Origin: Limnanthes douglasii subsp. nivea
Taxonomy: Eukaryota; Streptophyta; Magnoliopsida; Brassicales; Limnanthaceae
Reading direction: 5' to 3'
Assembly: GCA_036936605.1 (NCBI GenBank)
Contig: JAUPFV010000003.1
Span: 107,207,278 to 107,271,277 of the forward strand
Length of the DNA: 64,000 nucleotides
In this document: positions 20,490-31,519 of the stretch, in pieces
How positions within the stretch are numbered: the stretch's first letter is position 1
Layout: the number at the start of each line of letters is the position of its first letter
The notes under the pieces: model-generated
Database searches by the model: none
Told to the model about the DNA's origin: nothing
Seen by the model: the letters and a program-made list of their open reading frames with translations, nothing else
Made by a program: the position numbers and the translations under genes

Positions 20490-23235
20490 GGTTGAAATAT
20501 AGCAAAAGGTTATTTCTACAGATCTGGTTTAGTTAGCGTACTCAGGAACATATTGAGGCTGCGAAGAACACACCATTCTATAACTTTCTGAAAGCTTCCT
20601 TCATGCTACGCAATGAAGTTTTGCCGAATAAGAATTTTAATAAGATGATAGGGGAGATTGTGAAGAGATATTCTGTGAAGACTCAGTCGCTTCGAATAGG
20701 GTCGAAGATGGTAAAACTGACAACGAAAAATGTTAAAGCCAATTTTGGTCTTAAACATGGAACGGAGGAAATGCATATGAACAAAAGAGGAGCATTCACT
20801 GGTCGATTTGCCGATGGAGCAGAGAACCAGTATCCACTCATGCATAAATATTTTATGAGTCCAAGGGCTAGGAAAAGTGGACCTACAAACCAAAAATATG
20901 TTTCAAATGCGATAACCAAGGTATAAAATACTATTTATTTGCATCGTGTTGTTTGACAATATCTAATAAACTAAGGAGTGCCTATTTTATTACATGAAGC
21001 CGTAGAGAAAGCAGTAAAGGATGGTGGGGAGGAATCTGTAAATGACGTTGCGAAGCTGTTGATACTCTTCATTTGCTCTACCATCTTCTACTCTGTATCC
21101 ATGGATATAATGGGTTGGACTTTGGCCTTCTACGTAGAAGATATGCTGAAAATTAATGACTATGATTGGTCTGGGGTAATTGTTGAGAAGCTTAGCAGGT
21201 CAATGGAAAATTGTTTGAAGAAAAGGGCACCCAATCGCATTATCGGTGTGTAGCAGTTTTATTTGTATGTATGAGATTCGTGTGTAGCATGTTGTTTTGG
21301 TTTGAAGAGTGATGTGACTGTTAATGTTTTTTGCAGCCCTTCATAATGGAGCACGCTACATTAGGGGATGATTTCGTAAGGCCCAATATGATACCTAGGT
21401 GATACAAATGGTCGGGGCTAGAGTGCAAGGAATCGACTATGGCGATGATTCAAAGGTTTGAGAAAGATGCTTGATGATGAGGTAAAATATATTTGTTGTT
21501 AGTTTTAAGTTATTTCATGGATGAATTGTAGACGTGGGACTATTTTAATTTTGTTGTCAGTGGCACTATCAAGGAAAATATGTGGTAACCCTATCATGCG
21601 TGATTTACAATTAACTCAAATATAGTATAGATGGGTTGGATAATATGAAAGTAGAGATTCGCGTGATAAGTAGGGAATGAAAATCGCGCATTATGTTTTT
21701 TACAAGACTAGTAGCTCACAATTAAGAACATGAATCGTGTAATATGGTATTAGTAAATCGTGCAATATGACTTAATATATTCAAAATCGCGCTTTAGCTT
21801 AGGGAGTTGATTCTCAATTGATATGACTTATTATAGTCCAAATCGTGTGACACGATTTGACATAAACGAATCGTAAAGTGGATAAATAAATTGAAAATTA
21901 AATCACATGATGTTATCTAAGTAAGTCGTACTAATATTGCGTGTTAGCTACTTACATCGCGTGTTGTAGATCTTGGAATAAGAGATAACCTTATCTGAGG
22001 CTGAAGAAATGGCTTACGGGTCGAGTAAGATGGGTGAAGACTGTGAAGGTTTACAGCCGAGGTGGGGAGAGAGGTCAAACAAATGAAGAAAATCAATTGG
22101 GCGAAAAAATGGCAAGAGGATGAAGTATTCTACCGAGGCTCAAATAAATGAAATTCCCGGGACACATCACCAACAACCGATTACGGTGGCGCTGAAGAGG
22201 ACTACGATTACCATTACAGGGGTGGTTGGAACAACAGAAAAATACATTGGACGAAGGGAAGTTAAAACAACGAAACACTTTTACTGAGGGATGCAGTAGA
22301 GAACGCAGGTCCAGTATTCAGATGAAGAAGACGATATTTCACAAGGCACACGCTTGTAATTTTTTATTTAAGATAATGAAAGTTATTAAGAAGAAAAGCA
22401 GTGGCAAGTACAGATACTCGGTAGAACATAAACGCCTTAAAATTTCTCTGGCACGAAAGAATAAACAAGTAAATTATTTATAAGGTTGTTATTATAATGA
22501 ACATGCATGTAAAATAAGTAAGTACTAATACTGTACGTGTTTTTTTTCCCACAAATTAAAGAACTCCAAAGGGAGGTTGCATCTTTGACTTTAAAGCTTG
22601 AAGAACAAGCTGATCAGGATGAGGGTGTTAAGGAAGCACTTGAGAAGGTTTGTTGAATGCCTTTATGTTCGGTAGAAGAAGAGTCACCAGAGAAATTAGT
22701 ACAGTTTCCCAAAAGAGTGGATGAGGTTCCTAAAACGAGGGTATATATTTCAAGAAAATATGATTTCAAAATGATAGAGGTTGAAGGAAAAAAAGATGAG
22801 AAAGAAGGAAATGTTGTACAGGTTTCTACACCTGAGGACGAAAAAGAAGATACAGACGATGGGATGAAGTTGAAGAGGACACAGTTTATGAGAAAAATGA
22901 TGATGGAGCTGTTAATGGAACGAAGGATGTTATTTTGACATATGGTGAGGGGCAGCAAAATGACAAAGCTTTGTATGTTTTAGGTGTTGACCATTGTAGG
23001 CTTGTGCAGGCAGATTGTAGAGGAGTTGTACCAGCTGAAACGGGTGGCGATAAGGTTGAAAAAGAGGTTGAAGTAACCACACATAAGGCATTTATGGGTG
23101 CGGGTGAAATAGCAGCATAGGTTCAGGTAGAAATTCATGTTGACGTAGCAGTGGGTGAGAACCACGATAGGTCAGTTGAGGAATATGTTGCGGTGAAGCA
23201 CAATATTAGTGCAATACACAATGTTTATTCTAGAT
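20490..23235 (+). pseudogene. MULE-carried DUF1985/Ulp1-partner-like gene, truncated
   Basis: Exons can be followed. Exon A (about 20540-20919) reads NTPFYNFLKASFMLRNEV to SNAITK and ends at a GTATAA donor. Exon B (about 20990-21250) carries VAKLLILFICSTIFYS then YVEDMLKINDYDWSGVIV, a pattern typical of the domain N-terminal to Ulp1-like proteases in plant MULEs. A third piece begins after TTTTTTGCAG at about 21337 (PFIMEHATLGDDF). A charged region at 22657-23120 includes SVEEESPEKLV and TRVYISRKYDF. In-frame stops and frameshifts occur. The protease domain expected downstream is missing, because a gypsy element takes over at about 23235. Function is unknown; it is probably broken. Confidence 0.55.
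21650..21970 (+). repeat. ATCGCG/ATCGTG motif cluster within an intron of the MULE gene
   Basis: Repeated short motifs: TTCGCGTGATAAG, AATCGCGCATTATG, AATCGTGTAATATGG, AATCGTGCAATATG, AATCGCGCTTTAG, AATCGTGTGACACG, TATTGCGTGTTAG, CATCGCGTGTTG. They match the clusters at the two outer ends of the element. Confidence 0.65.
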
Positions 23236-23239
23236 ATAA

Positions 23240-24237
23240 CCTAAGATGCTCAATATTCCATGGGTGCTTCAAAACTCTTCATTATTTGTCCCGAAGACTA
23301 TATGTCCCAGGCTTAAGCTTTTCAGAGACCTCATAGGGGCCTTCCCAATTTGGAGCCAGCTTACCGAACTGCTTCTCTTTGGTGTGTAGGAAAACTTTCC
23401 TCAAAACTTTATCTCCCAGTTGAAAATCTCTTCTTTTGACCTTGGAAGCAAACCTTATTCTCATCTAACCTTGGTAGTGGGTTGTTCTCAAATGAGCTTT
23501 AACCCTTCTCTCTTCTATTAAGTCCAACTGATTCCTAATTGTTATCTCATTAGCCTGTTTGGAATAGTTATGGACCCTGTATGATGGTACGGTAGCTTCA
23601 ACGGGGGTAATGGCATCCATCCCATACACCAAAGCAAAAGGAGATTCTTGTGTAGCAACCCGATGAGTAGTTCGGTATGCCCATAATACTTCTTGCAGAT
23701 AGCTTGACCATTTCCCTGCTGCCCCCTCCAGGTTCTTTTTTAATCCAGACAGAATAGTCCTGTTGGAAACTTCAACCTGTCTGTTCGCTTGTGGATGAAA
23801 AGGAGAATATAAGCAGTGTTGAATGCCTCTAGAGGCACAAAAACTCTCCATATCCTTGTTATCAAACTGGGGCCCGTTATCTGTGGTAATCTTCTGAGGA
23901 ATCCCAAATCTGCAACATATATTGGATAAGATGAATTTTATGACAGCTTTTGAAGTGGTTCCCGCCAAAGGAGATGCCTCTATCCACTTTGAGAAGTAAT
24001 CTATAGCAACTATAATAGTCATGCACCTCCGGACGCCATTGGCAGAGGCCCAACTAAATCTAATCCCCAACGAGCAAAAGGTACTGGCTCAGAAATCGAC
24101 TCCATAGGTACTGCTGGCATATGAATTTCATTGTCATACCTTTGACATGGATCACACTTCTTCACCATTCCTTTAGTATCTGCCATTATGGATGGCCAAT
24201 AGTACCCAGCCAACAATACACTCCGGGTTAGCCACAA
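23240..24237 (-). pseudogene. Tat-like gypsy integrase
   Basis: The zinc-finger half ends YYWPSIMADTKGMVKKCDPCQR. The core shows GLDLVGPL (first Asp), a TTDNGPQF block (second Asp) and QVEVSNRTI (Glu), so all three catalytic acids of the DDE triad survive. The reading moves between two frames (24237-24019, then 24070-23465), showing a frameshift near 24040, and a stop separates the core from the C-terminal piece (23464-23282, with LAPNWEGPYEV). A final scrap, HPWNIEHLRLY, is readable to about 23240. Not functional as it stands. Confidence 0.85.
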
Positions 24238-24239
24238 TG

Positions 24240-24920
24240 AGCTGACCCTTCACCATCGTGTAATTCGGGTAGAACAACTTGAGACTCTTCAACCCCTAAA
24301 AACGCATGAAAGGTCTACTAAAAGATTTTTTATAGAGCACCTCCCTTATGTTAAAAAAATCCATGGGCCATGTGTTTAATTTTTATTGTTACAGCTTTAT
24401 CCAGAGGCAAAACCCGATCAGAAATATATTGAAGAAGTGGAAATTTCCAATCTCTAGGTTGAACTACTTGTATACTCAAGCTTTCCTCCTCTTCTTTTTC
24501 CTGGCTTGACTGTATGGATGAGAATTCTTGTACATGAAGTAGGACTCAGAATATGCTATGGTTGCCAAGGAATATGCTAAAGTATTTATGATCTAGGAAT
24601 ATGCTCATAACAAACACTTTTGAAATTGGCTGCCACCTCTTTAAGGACGAGTAAGTATTTGATCAGTTGTTCCTTCTTGGCCTCAGATTGACCTTGAACG
24701 TGATGAATAAGAAGCTGGTAATCACTCATCAACCTAAATCTTTTAGCCCACACAAAAAAGCTAATTTAAGACCAACTATAGCTGCTTCATACTCAGACTC
24801 ATTGTTAGAGGCCCTGAATCCAAAGCATATAGCTTGGTACATTTTATCACCATATGGAGAGGTTAGGAAAATTCCAGATCCACAACCCATTGTGCTTGAC
24901 CCACCATCAGTCCGGACTAA
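24240..24920 (-). pseudogene. Second RNase H-like domain and linker of the gypsy element
   Basis: Minus-strand reading directly after the reverse transcriptase frame gives DGGSSTMGCGSGIFL, then SPYGDKMYQAICFGF and SNNESEYEAAIVGLKLAF. This is the additional RNase H domain found in Tat-lineage (Ogre/Retand-type) elements. The rest, to the integrase zinc finger, is frameshifted and hard to read. The plus-strand open frame at 24667-24924 is its antisense shadow. Confidence 0.7.
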
Positions 24921-26479
24921 CTAATTTTTTTTAGCTTTCCTTTCCGAAACTTGTTTAGAACTCCTATCCGGATGGAATTCTACTAGGAAATCAATAAGAG
25001 ACTGAGCCATTATTGCAGTTCGTGGAGAGAAATCAATGTCATAATCACCCAACTCTACTGACCACTTGGTCATCCTTCTTGATATGTCTGCTTTCTGAAG
25101 AACATTCTTCAATGGGAAAGCCGTTCGGACAATGATAGAATGAGACTGAAAGTACGGCCTCATTTTTCTTGCAGCAATCACTAGGGCTAGTGTCAACTTT
25201 TCAAGCTTCAAGTACCTTTTCTCCACATCTATCAGGCTTTTGTTGATGTAGTACACCGGACGAGGGTAATTGTCCACATCTCTTACCAACACTGCACTTA
25301 TAGCACATTCTGATACATCCAAGTATACATACAATGTTTCTCCTTGTATGGGCTTGAAAAGGGTCATGAGTGAAGACAAGTGTTTCTTTATTTCATCAAA
25401 AGCTTGGCTGCACTGTGGAGACCAATTAAAGTCTTTGGCACTCCTCAAGGTTTGGAAAAACGGAGCACACTTATCTGAAGATCTTGAAATAAAACGATTC
25501 AAAGCAGCCAACCTTCCAGTAAGCCTCTGGACTTCTTTAATATTCCGAGGATGATCCATTTCTAATAGGGCATTCAACTGATCTGGATCGGGCTGTATCC
25601 CTTTCTCACTTATTACATACCCCAAAATATTTCCAGATCGAACACCAAAGACACATTTTTCTGGATTCAGTTTCAAATTTACCATTGTCAGATTGGCAAA
25701 AGTTTCCCGAAGGTCAATTATATGCAACTCCTCCTCCAAGATTTTAACCATCATGTCATCTATGTACACCTCCATATTCCTGCCAATCTGGTTAGCAAAT
25801 GTCTTGTTTACTAGCCTCTGGTAAGTATCCCCAGCATTCTTCAACCCAAAAGGCATCACCTTATAACAATGGAGACCCGTGTCCGTAACAAACGTCGTAT
25901 GATCTTGGTCCTTTGGATCCACTTGAATATGGTTGTACCCAGAGTAGGCCTCCATGAAGGACAACAACTTGTTGCCAGACGTTGAGTTCACCAACTGGTC
26001 TATCTGGGGGACCGGATAGAGATCTTTTGGTCAAGCTCTGTTGAGGTCAGTAAAATCAATACACATACGCCATTTCCCGTTCTTTTTCTTTACCAACACT
26101 GGATTGGCTGTCCATAAAGGATACTGGGACTCCTTTATGTGCCCCATTTTGGTAAGCCGATCAACTTCTTGGACTATTACATCAGTTTTCTCCTTAGAGA
26201 AAGCCCTCCGCTTCTGCACAACAGGTGCAACATCAATTTGGATTGATAGTTTGTGAGAGATAACACTTGCAGGCACTCCGGTTACATCACCATTGCACGA
26301 AGGAAAAATATGTTGATTGTCTGACAAAAAGGACAACAATTTCTTTTTAACTCTGGCTCCATCTTGGAGCCAATCTTAATACTTCTACCCTCTGCCAAGG
26401 GATGGGTTTCAACTTCTTCCACCGATATTATACCACTAAGGGTATCTATGGGGTCATCAATTTCACCCTCCCTCTCCAA
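24921..26479 (-). pseudogene. Tat-like gypsy reverse transcriptase and RNase H
   Basis: Readable motifs in order: HIKESQYPLWTANPVLVKK, WRMCIDFTDLN, LLSFMEAYSGYNHIQV, KVMPFGLKNAG and the catalytic MEVYIDDMMVK. An RNase H stretch follows with RYLKLEKLTLALVIAARKM. The frame is broken by a stop just after DLNRA (TGA at about 26028, where Cys is usual) and by a shift near 26310. The longest intact part is 25994-24921 (357 codons). The catalytic Asp pair is kept. The matching region of the element at 60449 has DLNRAC in place of the stop. Confidence 0.88.
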
Positions 26480-28789
26480 AGGCCCCAGTAACTACTAATC
26501 TTCATTGATTCAAACGGCTCTGAACGTTTTAGGAGTGAGTGTGGCTGCATAGCACTCCCTTGCTATATTCTGACTACTTCGGACAACACCCACCTGTCCT
26601 TGAAATGCATACTTCAAACATTGATGGACTGTTGAGGGGCAGACTACCACAACGAATAACACTCTGACCAGCTTTTTAGAAAGATCTTTTACAACAACAC
26701 CTCTTCCTCAAAATCCCCAATTACATCCGCAGAGCTCCATGTGAAGCTGACAATGGTTATGTTTGATCGTTGAATAAAGGCTGGATTTTTTGTTTGCTTG
26801 TAAGAACTTAAAAAAGGATGTTCGTTGAACTGCCCGTGTCTATCAAAATTTGTCTGATATCATTGCCCTCAATAGATGCTCCTATCACCACGGCATCCTC
26901 ATGAGGCCCAGAAATATTTCTCAAATCATCCTCATCAAAAACTATAAATGGAAAAGGGGTTTAGGACTGATAAGAAGACATGCCTCCATCCAACTGAGTA
27001 GCCAGAGAGTGAACATGCCTCTTCTTTCATGAAGGAGTTTGCGCTATCATGGTATCCCCTCCGAATATAGTAAGTGACTCAAAGAAACTAATGAGTCCGG
27101 AAACCGTCTTAGTTTGTTCTGTTATGACCCCCACTTTATTCCGGGTTAGATCAGGATCCAGGTATTCCGAATCAACATCAAGTCTTTCAAGGATCACCAT
27201 TGTCCCCTCCGGAGCAGATGCACTTAAATTGTTCGTAGGCCTAGTTCGAGGAACATTGTCAGACCTGTTTCCACTTCTTCTCTTGACATAAGACCCCAAT
27301 TTACCTCTTTCGATGAGATCATATACCTCCTGCTTCAAAGCAATACAGTCTTGGGTGTTATGGCCAATATCATTATGATATTGGAAAAAACAAGTATTTC
27401 GACTGTCCTTGGGAGACTGCAGTGCTGCTGGTTTCCGGAAATGGACTTCATCTTTGGTCTTGTCATAAATTGTGGCCACATTCTCTTTTAATTCTACAAA
27501 CCACTCCGGCTGAACCCAAAGACCTCTTTTACTCCTTAACTACTGGCTCTGAGCTTGATTTTGGTTGGATTGAGTCTGCTTAGCCCTGTTGGACCCTTGT
27601 CCGGTCTCCTTAGCCTCATACTCGGACTGGTTTTGGTTTTGTGCTGTTGGGGTGGACCTCACCTAACGGTGTACCCTGGTTTTCTTAGTTTCATCCACAT
27701 TAATCTATTTCCCCACCTGATTTAACAAGCAACCCCAAGTCATTGCCTTCTTCCTTATCACCGAATCGGCCAGATCCCAGGGTTCAACCCTTGCCTCAAT
27801 GAACCAATTGCCACCTGTTCGTAGCAATCTGTTAACCCGTTCTTGGTATTTACGAACCGACTTATATAGTCCTTTAAGGAATCATTTGGCTCTTAGGCAC
27901 AATGGATGATAATATCTCCATTGCCATTCACCTCTTTACTACCCACAAACTGTTTTCGGAAGGCAACCTTAAATATATCAAAGTTTCTGATACATCCCTG
28001 GGGTAAACTGCTGTACCATTTAAGAGCACTTCCCGTAAAAGATTGGGAGAAGGCTCTACACATAAGTTTGTCATCATCATCAAAATTCATCATGAAGTTC
28101 TTAAACTGCTCCAGATGATTGTCCGGATCTTTACTCCCATCATACTTCTCGATTTTGGAACTATCAAACCTTTTGGGTAGGTTTCCAGACAGTATCTTGG
28201 CAGAAAATGATGATTGTATCCAATTTCTATGATGATTGAAGACTGTGTCTTCATTAGGTGTTGTAAATATACTTGGTTCATCATGAAAATTAAAAAGATC
28301 GATCAGTAACTGATTCACATGCCTATGATTGTGGCTGTGAGATGACCCTTTTCCCGGATACCTTTTAAGTCTCTCATGCCTATCTCTCTTTCTTGAATAT
28401 TTTTTAACTAGTTTTTGTTTCTTCCAGGACCTTCCTTCATCATTGCTCGATGACAAAGACTCCTCAAGCCCAGCCTCATTCGAAGAGCTGCTAGAGGACT
28501 CAGAATCTAAACTTTCAACCGGCTTTGACTGGTGAGTCTTCTTAGAACTGACATGGGTCTTTTTGGTACTCAAATAAGTCTTTGATAATGAATTATTCTC
28601 CCTAGGATTGTCAGTATGATGGATGGCTGACGCCCTTGACTTCTCTTCTATACCCATTTCTGCTTGTTTTATGGTCCTCAACGCCTTTATTTCTGCCCTT
28701 AACTTATCTCACTCTTCGATGGTGTATTCTTTATTTTCCACAACTACCTCCACCACAGGTGGTGGATCTGCTTGCTTGTTCGGATTCAT
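26480..28789 (-). pseudogene. Tat-like gypsy gag and protease
   Basis: The ATG at 28789 starts MNPNKQADPPPVVEVVVEN. An in-frame TGA follows at about 28711, then a serine-rich stretch. Next comes the retrotransposon gag core (SKIEKYDGSKDPDNHLEQF, then CRAFSQSFTGSALKWYSSLP). The zinc-knuckle-like motif CFFQYHNDIGHNTQDCIALK lies in the 27479-27027 frame. A protease active site, IDTGSSTN, is readable at about 26850. Several stops and frameshifts divide the region. The Ser/Asp/Glu-rich block at 28520-28430 has a counterpart in the element at 60449. Confidence 0.82.
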
Positions 28790-28841
28790 CCAAATAGGTC
28801 TTTTTTATTGGTTTCGAATGCAAGATTCATGCACCTCACGC

Positions 28842-28862
28842 CTCCCACTATGGTCACCAATT
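28842..28862 (-). other. Primer-binding site of the truncated gypsy element
   Basis: On the minus strand TTGGTGACCATAGTGGGAG follows the LTR directly. The same site, with TTGGCGACC, follows the LTR at 60449. The priming tRNA was not identified. Confidence 0.65.
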
Positions 28863-29221
28863 TGGTTTGGTTTATTTTGGGCTGGGGGTAATTTTGTAAA
28901 GTGTTTTGTCAAGTATTTTGAGTATCAAGGGTTTGGTATAAAGTAGTGAGAGATTTGAGCAGTCTGGTTGTATTACATGTTCATTACCCTCATTAATGAA
29001 AGTAGTTAGGGTATTTATACCCTTAATTAAGGACCCATGGTTTTATGGTCAAGTTATAGAATCGGGTCAAGTTTAAGGACCTGTTAATCTTTTAAGCTGA
29101 TTAGGACATAGCTTAGTCAAAATGTGTTTAGGTGTTTCTTTACTTTTGTCCTTTCCATATAGTTCAGGGATACATTTATGTCCGGATTGCCCTTTTCCGG
29201 ATTGCCCCTGTCTGGATAACA
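28863..29221 (-). repeat. 5' LTR of the truncated gypsy element
   Basis: The 359-bp LTR starts TGTTATCCAGACAGG and ends AAACCA on the minus strand, with TATAAATACCCTAACTAC in its promoter region. It is clearly related to the LTRs at 688 and 60449. Its outer end abuts MULE transposase coding sequence (FGLFSHSSL). Confidence 0.85.
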
Positions 29222-31009
29222 CAGTGAGCTGTGACTAAACAATCCAAACTCATTCATAACAAATGCATGAGTGTACCTATCCGAAGGTAAATGCTCAACG
29301 AATTTCTTTATCTTACTACCGCCTCTACTTAAAAACTTAGAAAGTCTCTGATTAAAAAGTTCTAATGTGGGAGCATAAGCACAATTTTTAAACAACTTCA
29401 GCATCTTCTTTTTAAACTCTCGGTTAGTGTATTCAAGAGCGGACCTCAAATTGTTAATGAGATGATATATATAGTAAGCGTGAAAGAAGTTTGGGTAAAC
29501 AACAGAAACAGAATTAATAATACCAGAGTGCCGGTCGGAAATAAAAGTTATTTGACGATGTAACAAATGAGGTTTAAGATTTTCCATAAACCATAGCCAG
29601 TTATCAGAATCTTCACTACTAAAAATACCAAAAGCAACGGGAAAAGTACATGCAATATGTAAATAGTTTCATGGAGTCCAACTTAGTTGTAAAACATATA
29701 ATGGAATGTTAGGTCTGGTTATAAGTATACATAGAATCGCGTCATCGGCCAAAACGTTAGAAACATGGTAACACCAGGAAAATCGCGTGAGTGGCTAAAG
29801 TGTCATTAGAAATCTCATGTTTAATATGGTTTATCATATTGCGCACAATCGCAAGTTAATAAGGTTTTAATGAAATGTCACAAATCGCGTGATTTTGGGG
29901 CTTTAATAAATACCGTAAAAACAATAAACACAATAAGCGGAAAAAACTCATCGTTATTGCCATCCTTTGCCACTGCTGATAGCAATACACCATCATACTT
30001 ATCGTTTAAATGGGTACCGTCCACATACAACAATGGTCGGCATGAGTGAAAGCCTTGAATGCACGATCCAAATGCTACAAAGCACCTCCTAAAGACATTA
30101 CCAAAACCAACTTCCAAATGGCAATCAGTAGTAATGTCTCGAATTTTTAGTATTTTAAGTAAGCATTCAGCAAGCTAAACAAAGTATTACTATCTCCGAA
30201 AAATTCCCTCCTTGACTTCTCTAAAGCATTCACGAGAGACGGTAGGAGATGACTAAACCATCTATGGATTTGGACATGTCCTAATTTATTCGTGTATTTC
30301 ATTCACAATCAAATCAGATGTCAAATGACTACTCTCTTTTTTTGGAAACAATAAGGATACATATATGGATTTGGACAAACCGCTTGATCATCATTAAGCC
30401 GGTGCTGGAATCAATGGATACATAAAGTCGCCATTTACTACCACCTGAATATTTGTTCACACAGTAAGCAGTGATCTTAGTAGATGTATTGTGCATATAC
30501 CTGAAAGAAAAACCATGCTCTAAAGCATATCGGCATAACGATAACCTTAGACCTGCAACACCATCAGCAAAATCCTGACCAACACCTGTGATAGCATCAA
30601 CCCAACCGGTAGTAGCAAGATGTCTTTTTTTATATTCCGAGTTTAGTAAACCATTACTACTCTCCCCACTTAATAGTTGATCATGAAAAGGTTCTCCCAA
30701 GCTTATACTAGGTTGTTTACGCATGTCATCCGACCCTTTATCAACTACTTGTTGTTCTATAAAGAAGCTAACGTTTTTCAGATGCTCCACATCAAGATAA
30801 ACCACTAAACCCATGAAATTCGTCTCATTCTTAAACAAACAGTTGTTTTGATCACCGCATGAGTAGGTAATAGTGTAGCTACCCCTAATAAGATCATCAC
30901 ATCTACCTTCAACATAGTGTTGGAGAGTATGAAAGTTTTCAAACTCTATCAAAGGAACAATTGAGGTCTGGTGGCCATATCTGAAAATACAAACTTTTGA
31001 TTTGGACAT
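29222..31009 (-). pseudogene. MuDR-type MULE transposase, C-terminally truncated
   Basis: The N-terminal piece (31009-30329, from MSKSKVCIFRYGHQ) contains the MuDR DNA-binding pattern LRLSLCRYALEHGFSFRYM, then a KWRLYVSI stretch. The catalytic part follows at 30117-29878 with LYVDGTHLNDKYDGVLL (first Asp). After a likely intron (about 29870-29655), the block at 29641-29222 has PVAFGIFSSEDSDNWLWF, then FISDRHSGIINSV (second Asp) and PTLELFNQRL (candidate Glu). The frame between 30328 and 30118 contains stops. Similarity ends at FGLFSHSS, where the gypsy LTR begins, so the SWIM zinc-finger end is gone. An inactive transposase. Confidence 0.85.
29720..29900 (-). repeat. CGCGT motif cluster in the transposase intron
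   Basis: GAATCGCGTCAT, AAATCGCGTGAGTGG, CAATCGCAAG and AAATCGCGTGATTTTGG lie within 180 bp, matching the motif clusters elsewhere in the MULE. Confidence 0.6.
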
Positions 31010-31059
31010 TTATTGCACTACATAGTAAAACAAATTTGATTAAAGAACAATTTTAAACA

Positions 31060-31510
31060 TTGACCTAGAATCGCGTGATATGTAAATTTTTTGGCATATA
31101 ACTCGTGTGATGTATACAGGGTCATGTAACCATTGTAGTAGAACTCACGTCATGGAAATGGCATGAAACATTTAAATAGAACTCGCGTGATGTAAACAGA
31201 AGTGTGTACACTTAATATAAGAACTCGCGTGATAGAAAAGGCATGAAACATTAAACTAGAAATTGCGTGATGTATATAGGGTCATGTAACCAATGTAGAG
31301 AAATCGCGTGATGGGAATGGCATGAAATAATTGTACAAGAATCGCGGGTTAGGTATGGCTTATCATATAAACTAGAATCACGGGTTACGTATGACCTACC
31401 GTACAAACTAGAATCGCGCCAATTGTTCAACATAATTTGCATGGAACAATGATGCACTTAAAATCCTAACTACAATGTATATATGAAAACGCGCAACACA
31501 GTTAATAATA
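31060..31510 (-). repeat. Right-end subterminal CGCGTGAT array of the MULE
   Basis: At least eleven diverged copies of a 35-45 bp unit such as AACTCGCGTGATGTA, each followed by AGGGTCATGTAACC or GGCATGAAACAT, lie upstream of the transposase start codon. Copies alternate between two unit types. The core CGCGTGAT is the best conserved part. Position and spacing resemble subterminal transposase-binding arrays of DNA transposons, but no binding has been shown. Confidence 0.75.
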
Positions 31511-31519
31511 ATCGCATCA

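Larger units (their letters stand above)
23235..29221 (-). mobile_element. Truncated Tat-like Ty3/gypsy element
   Basis: In minus-strand order the element has a 5' LTR (29221-28863), a primer-binding site, gag (28789-27030), protease (about 26880-26800), reverse transcriptase with RNase H (26479-24921), a second RNase H-like domain (24920-24700) and integrase (24237-23240). Similarity stops just after the terminal HPWNIEHLRLY motif of pol, and neither the 3' untranslated region nor the 3' LTR is present. It is the same family as the element at 60449; matching stretches of reverse transcriptase are near-identical. The right junction lies inside the MULE transposase and the left junction inside the DUF1985-like gene, so it entered the MULE and then lost one end together with flanking MULE DNA. 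Confidence 0.85.

Noticed and set aside
24667..25554. Plus-strand frames 24667-24924 and 25270-25554
   Set aside because: They are antisense shadows of the minus-strand gypsy RNase H and reverse transcriptase.
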